The notes below the pieces were generated by a model. The model did no database searches, was not told where the DNA came from, and saw nothing but the letters and a program-made list of their open reading frames with translations. Of a stretch of DNA of 64,000 nt, positions 45,372-54,960 are shown in pieces (within the stretch, counting starts at the first letter, position 1; each line of letters begins with the position of its first letter). The position numbers were made by a program, and so were the translations under genes. Source of the stretch: Streptomyces sp. S4.7. Its GTDB lineage: Bacteria; Actinomycetota; Actinomycetes; Streptomycetales; Streptomycetaceae. The stretch spans positions 3,224,001-3,288,000 of the forward strand of contig NZ_CP048397.1 in NCBI RefSeq assembly GCF_010384365.1, read 5' to 3'.

Positions 45372-47834
45372 ATGACTCAGCGGGCGAAGATCGACACCGG
45401 CGGCGGCGAGCCACGCGGCCCCTCAATTGACGCGGGCGCGGAACTCGACCCCGTCCACCCGAGGGAACTGCCCGCACCGGCCGGCCGCGCCACGGGGCTG
45501 ACCGCCGCGGAGGTCGCCGAACGGGTCGCGCGGGGCGAGGTCAACGACGTACCCGTACGCAGCAGCCGCTCGACCGCCGAGATCGTCCGCGCCAACGTCT
45601 TCACCCGCTTCAACGCGCTCATCGGTGTGCTCTGGGTGATCGTGCTGTTCGTCGCGCCGATCCAGGACAGCCTCTTCGGCTTCGTCATCATCGCGAACAC
45701 CGGCATCGGCATCATCCAGGAGCTGCGCGCCAAGAGGACGCTCGACGGTCTGGCCGTCATCGGCGAGGCCAAGCCGGTCGTACGGCGTGACGGCGTCCCG
45801 GCCGGGATCTCCACCTCCGAGATCGTCCTCGGCGACGTCGTCGAGCTGGGCCCCGGTGACAAGGTCGTCGTGGACGGCGAGATCGTCGAGGCCGACAATC
45901 TGGAGGTCGACGAGTCACTGCTCACCGGTGAGGCCGACCCGGTGCTCAAGCGCCCCGGCGACACGGTGATGTCGGGCAGCTTCGTGGTCGCGGGCGGCGG
46001 CGCGTTCCGGGCGACGAAGGTGGGACGGGAGGCGTACGCGGCCCAACTCGCCGAGGAGGCGTCGCGCTTCACGCTCGTCCAGTCCGAACTGCGCAGCGGC
46101 ATCAGCACGATACTCAAGTACGTGACCTGGATGATGGTCCCGACCGCGATCGGGCTGATCATCAGTCAGCTCGTCGTGAAGGAGAACGCCTTCAAGGACT
46201 CCGTCGCCCGGACCATCGGCGGCATCGTCCCGATGATCCCGGAGGGCCTGGTCCTGCTGACCTCGGTCGCTTTCGCGATCGGCGTCATCCGGCTCGGCCG
46301 CAAGCAGTGCCTCGTCCAGGAGTTGCCTGCGATCGAGGGCCTGGCCCGCGTCGACGTCGTCTGCCTCGACAAGACCGGCACGCTCACCGAGGGCGGCATG
46401 GACATCGCCGAACTGCGCCCGCTGGGCGGCGCGGACGAGGCGTACGTACGCACGGTGCTCGGCGCGCTCGGTGCCTCCGACCCCCGGCCCAACGCCAGCC
46501 TCCAGGCGATCATCGACGCCTACCCGGACCACTCGGGGTGGCGCGCCTCGGCGGCGCTGCCGTTCTCGTCGGCCCGCAAGTACAGCGGCGCCACGTTCAA
46601 GGGGGACGGCCTGGACGGGCCCACGAGCTGGCTCCTGGGCGCGCCCGACGTCCTGCTGCCCGCCGGTGATCCGACGCTCGCGGAGATCGACTCCCTCAAC
46701 GAGCAGGGCCTGCGGGTGCTCCTGCTGGCCCGTGTCGACGGCACCGGACCGCTGGACGCGCCCGGCGTGACGGCCGGCGCCGAGCCGACGGCCCTGGTCG
46801 TGCTGGAGCAGCGGCTGCGCCCCGACGCCGCCGAGACCCTCACGTACTTCGCCGATCAGGACGTCGCGGCGAAGGTGATCTCCGGCGACAACGCGGTCTC
46901 GGTCGGCGCGGTGGCCGCGAAGCTCGGGCTGCCGGGCGCGGAGCGCACGGTGGACGCCCGCCAACTGCCCGCCGAGCGCGACGAGATGGCGAAGGCGCTC
47001 GACTCGGGCACGGTCTTCGGCCGGGTCAGCCCGCAGCAGAAGCGGGAGATGGTGGGCGCGCTTCAGTCGAACGGCCACACGGTCGCGATGACCGGTGACG
47101 GTGTGAACGACGTCCTCGCCCTGAAGGACGCCGACATCGGCGTCGCGATGGGATCGGGGTCGGAGGCGACGCGGGCGGTCGCCCAGATCGTGCTCCTGAA
47201 CAACAGCTTCGCGACGCTGCCCTCGGTGGTGGCCGAGGGGCGCCGCGTCATCGGCAACATCACCCGCGTCGCCACGCTGTTCCTGACGAAGACGGTCTAC
47301 TCGGTGCTGCTGGCCATCCTCGTGGTGTGCACGCAGGTGGAGTATCCGTTCCTGCCCCGGCATCTGACGCTGATCTCCACGCTCACGATCGGCGTCCCGG
47401 CGTTCTTCCTGGCCCTGGCGCCGAACAAGGAGCGCGCCAGACCGAACTTCGTACGCAGGGTGATGCGCTACTCGATCCCCAGCGGCATCGTCGCCGCCGC
47501 CGCCACGTTCACGACGTACTCGCTGGCCCGCTCGCACTACAGCGGTTCGGGCGCCCTGCCCGCCGAGACGAGCGCGGCGACACTGACGCTGTTCCTGGTC
47601 TCGATGTGGGTCCTGGCGATCATCGCCCGCCCGTACACCTGGTGGCGGGTGGGGCTGGTGCTGGCGATGGGATTCTGCTTCGTGGTGGTGCTGGTCGTCC
47701 CCGCGCTCCAGCACTTCTTCGCGCTGAAACTGGTGGGCACGACGATGCCCTGGACGGCGGTGGCGATCGCGGCCGTGGGCGGGGTGCTGCTGGAAGTGGC
47801 GTGGCGGGTGGTGGACCGGAAGTACCCGGTGTAG
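45372..47834 (+). CDS. P-type cation-transporting ATPase (CtpE-like)
   Basis: An 820-residue P-type ATPase. The actuator domain has Leu-Leu-Thr-Gly-Glu-Ala-Asp-Pro near 176, Pro-Glu-Gly-Leu lies in M4, the phosphorylated Asp333 is in DKTGTLTEG, and the hinge Gly-Asp-Gly-Val-Asn-Asp is near 575. There is no N-terminal heavy-metal domain, and M4 has PEG rather than CPC, which speaks against Cu/Zn transport. The pattern fits the actinobacterial CtpE group, for which Ca2+ uptake was reported in mycobacteria. TAACGT (45359-45364) 7 nt before ATG suggests a leaderless mRNA. Confidence 0.92.
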   Translation: MTQRAKIDTGGGEPRGPSIDAGAELDPVHPRELPAPAGRATGLTAAEVAERVARGEVNDVPVRSSRSTAEIVRANVFTRFNALIGVLWVIVLFVAPIQDSLFGFVIIANTGIGIIQELRAKRTLDGLAVIGEAKPVVRRDGVPAGISTSEIVLGDVVELGPGDKVVVDGEIVEADNLEVDESLLTGEADPVLKRPGDTVMSGSFVVAGGGAFRATKVGREAYAAQLAEEASRFTLVQSELRSGISTILKYVTWMMVPTAIGLIISQLVVKENAFKDSVARTIGGIVPMIPEGLVLLTSVAFAIGVIRLGRKQCLVQELPAIEGLARVDVVCLDKTGTLTEGGMDIAELRPLGGADEAYVRTVLGALGASDPRPNASLQAIIDAYPDHSGWRASAALPFSSARKYSGATFKGDGLDGPTSWLLGAPDVLLPAGDPTLAEIDSLNEQGLRVLLLARVDGTGPLDAPGVTAGAEPTALVVLEQRLRPDAAETLTYFADQDVAAKVISGDNAVSVGAVAAKLGLPGAERTVDARQLPAERDEMAKALDSGTVFGRVSPQQKREMVGALQSNGHTVAMTGDGVNDVLALKDADIGVAMGSGSEATRAVAQIVLLNNSFATLPSVVAEGRRVIGNITRVATLFLTKTVYSVLLAILVVCTQVEYPFLPRHLTLISTLTIGVPAFFLALAPNKERARPNFVRRVMRYSIPSGIVAAAATFTTYSLARSHYSGSGALPAETSAATLTLFLVSMWVLAIIARPYTWWRVGLVLAMGFCFVVVLVVPALQHFFALKLVGTTMPWTAVAIAAVGGVLLEVAWRVVDRKYPV

Positions 47835-47861
47835 GCACGGCCGGCCGGGAGACGGTACGGC

Positions 47862-47894
47862 GAAGGGCCCCGCGCCGGGTGCGCGGGGCCCTTC
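47862..47894. terminator. Strong bidirectional terminator
   Basis: GAAGGGCCCCGCGC (47862-47875) pairs with GCGCGGGGCCCTTC (47881-47894): perfect 14-bp stem, 5-nt loop, between the convergent ATPase and secreted-protein genes. Confidence 0.85.
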
Positions 47895-47934
47895 GTGGTG
47901 CCTGCCCGGGCCGCTGCCCGCCGGGGTTGTTACG

Positions 47935-48789
47935 TCACTTCACGTCGACGAAGTCGCCGGCCGGGATGACCGCCGGGGTCGTGGACGTGCCGGCGAAGTT
48001 CCAGCGCCAGTAGCCGTCCACCGTGGCCTTGGTGGTGGTCCTTAGCGTGCCGGTGCTGGAGGTCTTGACCGTCTTGACCGTGCTGTAGGTGGTGCTGGTC
48101 TTCTTACGGAACTGGAGCTGCACCGACTGGGTCGCGTAGCCCTTGTAGGTGCCCGTCTCCCAGTTGGCGCGGGAGAGCTTGCCCGTGACCGTGATCGTGC
48201 CGCCCTTCTTCACCGGCTCCGGCGCGGCGTTGACGGTGATCTTGGACAGGCGCTGGAGGTTCGTCTTGGCGAACTTGTCGTTCTGGACGCTGTAGGTGTC
48301 GTTGGACAGTGCCCAGACACCGACGTTCCAGGTCTTGGAGTCGCTGTTGATGAGCCACAGCGGGTCGACCTCGATGGTCTGGGTGCACGTCGAGGTGGTG
48401 GCACTCGCGGCCGTGCACTTGAACGCTCCGGGCGCTCCGAAACCGAAGGAATCCGGGTCGTCGAGGCTGGAGCCGATCCAGATGATCGCGTCGGCGTCGG
48501 CGATGCCGGACGGGTGGGACGCGGTGATCGAGACGGAGACCTTCTTGACGGCGGTGGTGCCGACGACGATGGGCTTGCCGCCGTTGACCACGGCCTTGTT
48601 GATGACCGGGGCCTCGGCAGCCGCCCGGGCGTTGCCCTTCGGCGCGGCGGCGGAGCCCTCGTGGGTGGCGGAGCCGTAGGACGGCACGCCGGGACGTGTC
48701 CCCGCGGGCGCGGCCTGGGTGGCCGGCACAGCGAGGGCTGACAGAGCCAGGGCACCGGTCGCGACGGCAACAGTGGCGCGGATTCGCAT
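47935..48789 (-). CDS. Secreted Ig-like (calcium-binding-type) protein
   Basis: A 284-residue exported protein. The signal peptide (about 1-27) ends in Pro-Ala-Thr-Gln-Ala-Ala. A propeptide-like Ala/Gly region follows. Residues 65-170 read as an Ig-like beta domain with one cysteine pair, and about 185-284 as a second beta domain (Lys-Lys-Gly-Gly-Thr-Ile-Thr-Val-Thr-Gly-Lys-Leu, then Tyr-Trp-Arg-Trp) of the type found in Streptomyces secreted 'calcium-binding' proteins. ATG 48789 has GGGG upstream. Function unknown, probably extracellular or cell-wall-associated. Confidence 0.8.
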   Translation of the reverse strand: MRIRATVAVATGALALSALAVPATQAAPAGTRPGVPSYGSATHEGSAAAPKGNARAAAEAPVINKAVVNGGKPIVVGTTAVKKVSVSITASHPSGIADADAIIWIGSSLDDPDSFGFGAPGAFKCTAASATTSTCTQTIEVDPLWLINSDSKTWNVGVWALSNDTYSVQNDKFAKTNLQRLSKITVNAAPEPVKKGGTITVTGKLSRANWETGTYKGYATQSVQLQFRKKTSTTYSTVKTVKTSSTGTLRTTTKATVDGYWRWNFAGTSTTPAVIPAGDFVDVK

Positions 48790-48903
48790 GCATTTCCCCA
48801 TGTGTCAGTGAGCCTGTTGGCTCACCCGTACAGACGAGGGTCAGGAGGTAATGGTTGTGCACAACGTGCGACTTTCGTGAAGATCGCACCTCTTGCCGTG
48901 ACT

Positions 48904-51900
48904 TCAGTCGAACCAGCGGTCCCGCGCCAGTTCCTCCGTGCGCGACGCGTCCTCCAGCAGCGCGGCCACCTCGAAGCGGCGCGGCCACTGCCCCGCCGCC
49001 CACGCCAGCCCGGCGGCGACACCCTCCACCGTGGCCGCGTGGACCGTGCCGTCCGGTGTGCGGCGCCAGTCCAGCTCCACGCCGCCCGCGAGCAGCCGCT
49101 CGTGCTCGACGTAGGTGGCGGGCGTGCCCGCGCCGAGCAGTACGTGGACGGACTCCGGGACCTCGTACTCCTCGCCCTGTGTCGCCACCTCCGCCGTGAC
49201 GCTCTCGCCCAGCCGACCGACCTGGAGCAGCTCCGCGAGGTCTGCGGTGCGCGCCGGGGCGACCGGCAGCAGCGGCAGTCCGGCGCTCAGCGGCAGCAGG
49301 TCGGGCGCGTCCGCGATCACGGCGTCCGCCGCGTCCACGATCCGCACCTCGCCGTCCACGACCGCGCGCAACTCGTCGGGCAGGGTGACCTGCTCGGGGT
49401 CGAGTTCCGCGATCGCCGTGTAGAGGGCGTGCAGCTGACGGGCCGTCACCTTACGGCCCGGATCGGCCAGCCGGGTCAGCAGCTCGGCCGCGCCGCCCGG
49501 CTCGTCCAGCAGCGCGGCCACCGACGTCCGTACACCCAGGGCGCGCAGCACCTGCGCGTCCTCGAAGCCGGACGCGTCCACGGAGTCGTACAGCCCGGCA
49601 AGCAGCGGATCGCCGCCGGCCGCGCGCAGACCGGCCGGGCGACGCCCGTCGAGCACCGGGTGGTCGCGCAGCCACCAGGCGGTGTACGAGCGCACGCTCT
49701 CGGTGGTGCCGTCGGGCAGCAGGACCCGTACGGGCGCGGTCAGCGCGTCCCTCAGCGGGGGCCGCGCCAGCAGGGCCAGCGCCTGCGGCCAGGCGTCGTC
49801 GTCCACGAGGTCCAGGTCGCGTACGGCCACGATCTCGGTGGCGACGGGCGGCACGGGTGTCTCGGGCAGCCGGTCCAGGACGTCCTCGCACCACACGTCG
49901 ACGGCGTCGAGGAGACCGGCGTCGTCGGGTTCGGCGAAGTCGCCGTCGCGCGGCTCCAGTTCGTCGGGGTCCAGGACGACATCGGTGGCGCGTACGAGGA
50001 TGAAGTCGGCCAGCACCCCGCAGGCGGCGAGCGGCTGTTCGCCCCAGCGCTCGGCCAGGTCGGCGTCGCACAGGGCGAGTTCGTCCTCGCGCATGACGGC
50101 GGCGAACGGGCTGCCGGGCAGGACGAGTTCACCGGCGGGAGCCAGTTCGCCGTCCTCGTCGGGCAGAGCGAGCGCGGCCAGCCACGGCTCGTCGCCGGCC
50201 TCCAGATCCGCGTCCCGCACCAGGGCGAGGACCGTCTCGGCCAACTCCTCGGCGTCCAGGCCCTGTTCCTCGTCCCACACCTCGGCGGAGTCCAGCGAGG
50301 CGGCGACCGCCGCGCGCACCTCCGGGGTGGTCAGCACGGCGCGCGGCGACGCGGGGAGGGCGCCCAGCTTCTCCAGCAGCGGGTGGGCGGCGTCGGGGTG
50401 CGCCACCCTCAGGCCGAGCCTGGCCAGGTCGGACGGCGTGTCGGCGAGCGGCAGCAGGACCCGCCGGGGCCCGACCGCCGTACGGCCACTGGCGAGCGGC
50501 ACCGGCAGTCCGGACAGCCGGTCCGGGTCGACGCCGGCCAGCGACTCGTACAGCCGCCGCCACCACTCGGGAGGCCGCTCGGCGCCGCCGATGCGCTCGA
50601 TCGCGTCGCCGAGGGGCAGCCGGCCCACGGCCAGGGACCGCAGCTCCGTGCGCCGTTCGAGTCCGGCGGGCAGCAATGTGGGCAGCACTTCGGCCAGTAC
50701 GCGTACGGTGTCGGCGCCCGCGCCCTCCACGACCTCCGCCTCGAAGGGCCGCAGCGCGGTCAACTCCTCGCTGGGGGCGGCCGGTTCGAGAAAGGCGACA
50801 CGCGGCAGCCGCTTGAGGACCGCGGCCCGCAGGACGCCGTCCAGCTCGCCCTTGCCGAGCGGTCCCGGTACCAGGTCGATCGTGCCGGTGGACACCGGCT
50901 GCCAGTCGCCGAGCAGTTCGGCGTAGGCGTCGGCGGCGCGCTCCACGAGGAAGTCGGTCAGCGGACCGGGCGCGGGGTGGCGCCTGGTGGTGTCCAGCGG
51001 CAGCGAGGCGATCAACAGCGCGGGGACGCCGAGAGGTTCGTCGGTCGGCGTCGGGGCGTGCACGACGGGTGCGGTACGGGGCCGGACCGGGGCGCCCTCG
51101 TCGTCCACGGGTACGGCCCAGGTGACCGCCCAGTGGGGGCGCAGGCGTTCCTCGACGGGGCGGCCTTCGAGCAGGTCGGGCGCGGTGGCGCCGTGGTGAC
51201 TGACGACCCGCCAGCGCCGTACGGCGTCCGCGGCGCTGTCCTCGACGTGCACGTACGGGCCGTGCTCGGCGCGCCTGAGCACCCGCTCGCCGTCCGGGGT
51301 CTCGACCACGATCTCGGCGAGGCCCGGCAGGGTCAGCAGCAGCGCGTCGTCGATCGCGGCGAGCAGCCGCTCCACCAGGTCGAGCGCGGTCCCGTCCCGC
51401 AGGGGGAGGATGACCACGGTGTCGTAACCCTCCGGCGCGCTGCCCTCGGCGGGCAGCGGCAGCCGCAGCAGCGGCACGTGCCCGTCGCGGCGGCGCAGCT
51501 CGTCGCCGAGCCCGGGGCTCGTCCGGGCGGCCTCCTGGGCCAGCCCGCGCGCCTCGGCGAGCGACCAGCGGACGCCGCCGTGCCGGCCGACGACGGCCGG
51601 TTCGTCGCTGACGGCGATGACGGCGGCGAAACCGACACCGAACCGCCCCACGGCGGACTCGTGCCCCTCACGCTTGGCGGAGGCGCGCAGTGTGCTGAGC
51701 GATTCGACACCGGTCGCGTCGAGGGGCGCGCCGGTGTTGGCGGCCACGAGTACGGCGGGCCCTTCGGCCGTGGCGGGCCGCAGGGTGAGCCGGAGCCGGC
51801 CGGGGGCGCCGGCGCGGGCGGCCGCGTCGGCGGCGTTCTGCGCCAACTCGACGATCAGGCGGTCACGGTAGCCGCCGAGCGCGAGGTCCTCCTCGGCGTT

Positions 51901-52008
51901 GGCGTCCTCCCGGAAGCGGGCGGGACCCGCCCCCCAGGAGGCCAGTACCGCACGCCGCAGCCGAGCCGTCCCGAACGGGTCGACCCCCTCGGTCGTCGTG
52001 ACGCTCAC
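48904..52008 (-). CDS. Large GHKL ATPase with sacsin N-terminal-like domain
   Basis: A 1034-residue protein. The N-terminal 220 residues form an Hsp90-like (Bergerat) ATPase: Glu-Leu-Ala-Gln-Asn-Ala-Ala-Asp-Ala near 46-54 is the N box, Ala-Asn-Thr-Gly-Ala-Pro near 82-87, and Gly-Arg-Phe-Gly-Val-Gly-Phe near 112-118 is the glycine-rich lid. This matches the 'sacsin N-terminal ATP-binding-like' family conserved in actinobacteria. The remaining 800 residues are rich in Leu, Ala, Asp and Glu and show no motif I recognise. A chaperone-like function is plausible but unproven. GTG 52008 follows GGAG. Confidence 0.82.
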   Translation of the reverse strand: MSVTTTEGVDPFGTARLRRAVLASWGAGPARFREDANAEEDLALGGYRDRLIVELAQNAADAAARAGAPGRLRLTLRPATAEGPAVLVAANTGAPLDATGVESLSTLRASAKREGHESAVGRFGVGFAAVIAVSDEPAVVGRHGGVRWSLAEARGLAQEAARTSPGLGDELRRRDGHVPLLRLPLPAEGSAPEGYDTVVILPLRDGTALDLVERLLAAIDDALLLTLPGLAEIVVETPDGERVLRRAEHGPYVHVEDSAADAVRRWRVVSHHGATAPDLLEGRPVEERLRPHWAVTWAVPVDDEGAPVRPRTAPVVHAPTPTDEPLGVPALLIASLPLDTTRRHPAPGPLTDFLVERAADAYAELLGDWQPVSTGTIDLVPGPLGKGELDGVLRAAVLKRLPRVAFLEPAAPSEELTALRPFEAEVVEGAGADTVRVLAEVLPTLLPAGLERRTELRSLAVGRLPLGDAIERIGGAERPPEWWRRLYESLAGVDPDRLSGLPVPLASGRTAVGPRRVLLPLADTPSDLARLGLRVAHPDAAHPLLEKLGALPASPRAVLTTPEVRAAVAASLDSAEVWDEEQGLDAEELAETVLALVRDADLEAGDEPWLAALALPDEDGELAPAGELVLPGSPFAAVMREDELALCDADLAERWGEQPLAACGVLADFILVRATDVVLDPDELEPRDGDFAEPDDAGLLDAVDVWCEDVLDRLPETPVPPVATEIVAVRDLDLVDDDAWPQALALLARPPLRDALTAPVRVLLPDGTTESVRSYTAWWLRDHPVLDGRRPAGLRAAGGDPLLAGLYDSVDASGFEDAQVLRALGVRTSVAALLDEPGGAAELLTRLADPGRKVTARQLHALYTAIAELDPEQVTLPDELRAVVDGEVRIVDAADAVIADAPDLLPLSAGLPLLPVAPARTADLAELLQVGRLGESVTAEVATQGEEYEVPESVHVLLGAGTPATYVEHERLLAGGVELDWRRTPDGTVHAATVEGVAAGLAWAAGQWPRRFEVAALLEDASRTEELARDRWFD

Positions 52009-52238
52009 CCTGTGACTCCACTCTGTCCGCGTACCGGTCCCGTATCGGTAAGTGTGCGGCCCGAAGGTACCGCGCGGAGAAGTCGGTACGCAGAGCGGTG
52101 CCGCGATCGCCGGCCTTGCCGAGCCTGTCCGGCGACGGAGGGCAGAAACGTGGCCCGTCCGGCCGCGGAGGACGAACCGGTCGCCCGGCACGGCCGGTCA
52201 CGGGCACAAGCCGTCGGGCCGGTCGGGCCCGCGGCCGG
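52009..52238. other. Intergenic region, no gene seen
   Basis: These 230 bases between the sacsin-like and DUF3027 genes, both on the minus strand, hold no convincing ORF. They contain the promoter region of the sacsin-like gene (TACCGGTCCCGTATCGG, 52031-52047). Confidence 0.4.
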
Positions 52239-53165
52239 TCAGGCGCTGTCCGGACTCTCCGGGGTGCCGTTCCTCGTCGGGGGCTCCAGTTCGAACGCGT
52301 CCGCTCCCAGCTCGTCCAGCACGTGCGGTGCCGGACGCGGGGGCGTGGGCATCACGGCCGCCTCGGAGTGGCCGCCGCAGCCGTACGCCAGGGACACCAC
52401 CCGTCCGTCCGCCGGCGAGAACTCGTTCGCGCAGACGCCGAACGCCTGCCGCAGCGAGCCCGCGAGCGGCAGCAGGAAGCCGCAGGACACACAGGGCGCG
52501 GGCGCCGCCTGTGCCATGGGGGTCTTCGCGCCGAACGCCTCGTCCCAGCGGTCCGCCGCGATGTGCAGCCCGTACCGGGACAGCACCCTGGCCCGGCGCA
52601 TGCCGAGCTCCTCGGCAAGGGCCGAAATGGTGCCGCGGCCGGTGGTCGCCGTCGCGGCGTCGCCCGTCGCGCCCTCGCGGTCGGTCTCCTCGGCGTCCTC
52701 CGCCTCGACCAGGTCGGCCAGCGCCTGCGGAGTGACGCCCTCGCGCAGGACGGAGTTCGGCGGGGGCACGTCCTCGCCGCTGTAGCCGGGCTCCAGGCGC
52801 AGATCCTCCGCCTCGGTCGGCAGCAGATCGCCGGGGCCCATGTCGCCGGGGCGCAGCCGGTCGCTCCACGGCACCCATTCGGGGGCCTGGAGGGAGTCGG
52901 GGCCGGGCAGCAGCACCGTTTCGTCAAGGGTGACGAGCTTGGAGCGGGACGCGCGGGCCACGGTCACCGCCCAGCGCCAGCCCCGGTAGCCCATCTCCTT
53001 GCATTCGAAGAGATGGGTGACGACGCGGTCACCCTCGGACACCGCCGACACATGCTCGCCGACGACACCGGGCGCGGCAGCCTCCTCGGCTGCCGCCCTC
53101 GCGAGGTCTACCGCCTCGGCGCACAGGCGGTCGGGGGTTCGGCTTCGAGTCGTCGCAGCACTCAC
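52239..53165 (-). CDS. DUF3027 family protein
   Basis: A 308-residue protein that fits DUF3027: an N-terminal helix with Cys-Ala-Glu-Ala-Val-Asp-Leu-Ala-Arg, Gly-Tyr-Arg-Gly-Trp-Arg-Trp-Ala-Val-Thr-Val-Ala-Arg near 58-70, Trp-Val-Pro-Trp near 93-96, and a C-terminal Cys-x-x-Cys ... Cys plus Tyr-Gly-Cys-Gly-Gly-His zinc-binding-like region near 225-278. It is conserved in actinobacteria with unknown function. GTG 53165 follows GGAGAG. Confidence 0.85.
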   Translation of the reverse strand: MSAATTRSRTPDRLCAEAVDLARAAAEEAAAPGVVGEHVSAVSEGDRVVTHLFECKEMGYRGWRWAVTVARASRSKLVTLDETVLLPGPDSLQAPEWVPWSDRLRPGDMGPGDLLPTEAEDLRLEPGYSGEDVPPPNSVLREGVTPQALADLVEAEDAEETDREGATGDAATATTGRGTISALAEELGMRRARVLSRYGLHIAADRWDEAFGAKTPMAQAAPAPCVSCGFLLPLAGSLRQAFGVCANEFSPADGRVVSLAYGCGGHSEAAVMPTPPRPAPHVLDELGADAFELEPPTRNGTPESPDSA

Positions 53166-53583
53166 AGGTCTCGCTTCTCTCCTACGCCGTTTCACGGGTG
53201 CGCCGGCCGAGTCGCGATGCACGGGCCGAGGGCGGAGCGGACCAGAGGGCCGCATCGACGTCCACGCCCGAGGCCTCTCGGGCACACCTACCGTCAACCA
53301 TTCTGCGGGATGACGAAGAGGCGCGCGGCCGAGAACAACCGCCGGTGGCGCGCTACGCACGCTACCCCCTCCACCGCCCGCCGCCCACCTGCACGCCCCC
53401 TTTCCCGGAGTTCGGGCAGCCCGGAGGCGGTGCGACAGCCCGGGAAAGGGCCGGAAGACAGCGGTGGAGCGGGTGTCCGAGCGGCCGTGAAATCTCGGCA
53501 AAGTAATGAGAAGAAGAGCCGAAGTCCGCGCGTCAGCGACGTCGTGGGCGTTCCCTCACCCGAAGTGGGGGCAGTATGACGGG
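53166..53583. other. Divergent intergenic region with long inverted repeat
   Basis: No gene is seen in these 418 bases. CCCTTTCCCGG (53398-53408) is perfectly repeated in inverse orientation at 53440-53450, with a smaller CGGGC/CCCG hairpin inside. A relatively AT-rich stretch at 53495-53515 may hold the promoter of the MFS gene. Confidence 0.4.
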
Positions 53584-54933
53584 GTGGCAGCCGTCAGGTC
53601 GTCCGAGAGGCCCGGTCCGTTCCGCAGAGCGGGCCGGTCGGTCGGGCGTGCCCTGCACCTGCCGTTCACCGGCACGGCCAAGGGCATCCGCAAGGCCACG
53701 CACGCGCACGGCGCGGGCGAGTCCGGCCTCGGCAGACTGATCGAGCTGCACGCCGTGAACGGCGCGGGTGACGTCATGATCACCGTCGCCCTCGCGTCGA
53801 CGGTCTTCTTCTCCGTACCGACCGACGAGGCCCGTGGCCGCGTCGCGCTCTACCTCGCCGTCACCATGGCCCCCTTCACACTCCTGGCCCCGGTGATCGG
53901 CCCCCTCCTCGACCGCCTGCCGCACGGCCGCCGGGCCGCGATGGCCGGCGCCATGCTGACCAGGGCGCTGCTCGCGCTGACGATGTCGGGCGCGGTGGCG
54001 ACGGGCGGCCTCGAGCTGTATCCGGCCGCGCTCGGCGTGCTCGTCGCCTCGAAGGCGTACGGGGTCGTCCGCAGCGCCGTCGTGCCACGGCTGCTGCCAC
54101 CGAAGTTTCCCCTGGTCCGGGCCAATTCCCGGGTGACGCTCGCGGGGCTGCTCGCGACGGGTGCGGCGGCCCCGATCGGGGCCGGACTCCATCAGATCGG
54201 GCCGCAGTGGCCGCTGTACGGGGCGTTCGTCATCTTCGTCGCGGGCACGTTCCTGGCGTTCACGATGCCGCCGAAGGTGGACTCGGCCAAGGGCGAGCGC
54301 AAGATGCAGCTGGTGGCGCGCGGGAGCAAGAAGCGGCCGAGTCTGCGTACGGTCGGCCCCTCCGTCTTCAACGGCCTCCAGGCGAACGCGTCGCACCGCG
54401 CGCTCTCCGGCTTCCTGATCTTCTTCCTGGCGTTCCTGCTGCGCCAGCATCCGCTGGCGGGACAGAGCGCCGCCGTCTCGCTGGCCATCGTTGGCGTCTG
54501 CGCCGGTACGGGCAACGCGATCGGTACGGCGGTGGGCGCCTGGCTCAAGGCCCGCGCGCCCGAGCTGATCATCGCCACCGTGCTGGGTCTCGCGCTCACG
54601 GCGGCGATCTTCGCCGCGGTGTTCTTCGGCGGCCTGACGATCGCGGTGCTCGCCACCACGGCCGGTTTCACCCAGGCGCTGTCGAAGCTGTCGCTGGACG
54701 CGTGCATCCAGCGGGACGTCCCGGAGGAGGTCCGTACGTCCGCCTTCGCGCGCGCCGAGACGCTGCTCCAGATGTCCTGGGTGGTGGGCGGCGCGATCGG
54801 TATCGCGCTGCCGCTCAACGGCGTGCTCGGCATGTCGGTCGCCGCCGCTCTGGTCGCGACCGGGGCGCTGTTCTCCGTACGGGGGCTGCTCGGCGCGGCC
54901 AGGCACGGCGCGCCGCACCCGCGCGTCGGATGA
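53584..54933 (+). CDS. MFS-type transporter
   Basis: A 449-residue membrane protein with about 11-12 transmembrane helices starting near residue 55 after a long basic N-terminus. The loop Gly-Pro-Leu-Leu-Asp-Arg-Leu-Pro-His-Gly-Arg-Arg near 108-119 is an MFS motif-A-like segment. Substrate unknown. Start GTG 53584 is uncertain since no good ribosome binding site precedes it. Confidence 0.8.
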   Translation: MAAVRSSERPGPFRRAGRSVGRALHLPFTGTAKGIRKATHAHGAGESGLGRLIELHAVNGAGDVMITVALASTVFFSVPTDEARGRVALYLAVTMAPFTLLAPVIGPLLDRLPHGRRAAMAGAMLTRALLALTMSGAVATGGLELYPAALGVLVASKAYGVVRSAVVPRLLPPKFPLVRANSRVTLAGLLATGAAAPIGAGLHQIGPQWPLYGAFVIFVAGTFLAFTMPPKVDSAKGERKMQLVARGSKKRPSLRTVGPSVFNGLQANASHRALSGFLIFFLAFLLRQHPLAGQSAAVSLAIVGVCAGTGNAIGTAVGAWLKARAPELIIATVLGLALTAAIFAAVFFGGLTIAVLATTAGFTQALSKLSLDACIQRDVPEEVRTSAFARAETLLQMSWVVGGAIGIALPLNGVLGMSVAAALVATGALFSVRGLLGAARHGAPHPRVG

Positions 54934-54960
54934 GACCGGCCGGGCGATAGCCTTCCGCCC

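Noticed and set aside
48802..52785. 1327-codon plus-strand ORF antisense to the sacsin-like gene
   Set aside because: It mirrors the high third-position GC of the minus-strand gene, has no ribosome binding site and no recognisable domain. The minus strand has clear ATPase motifs.
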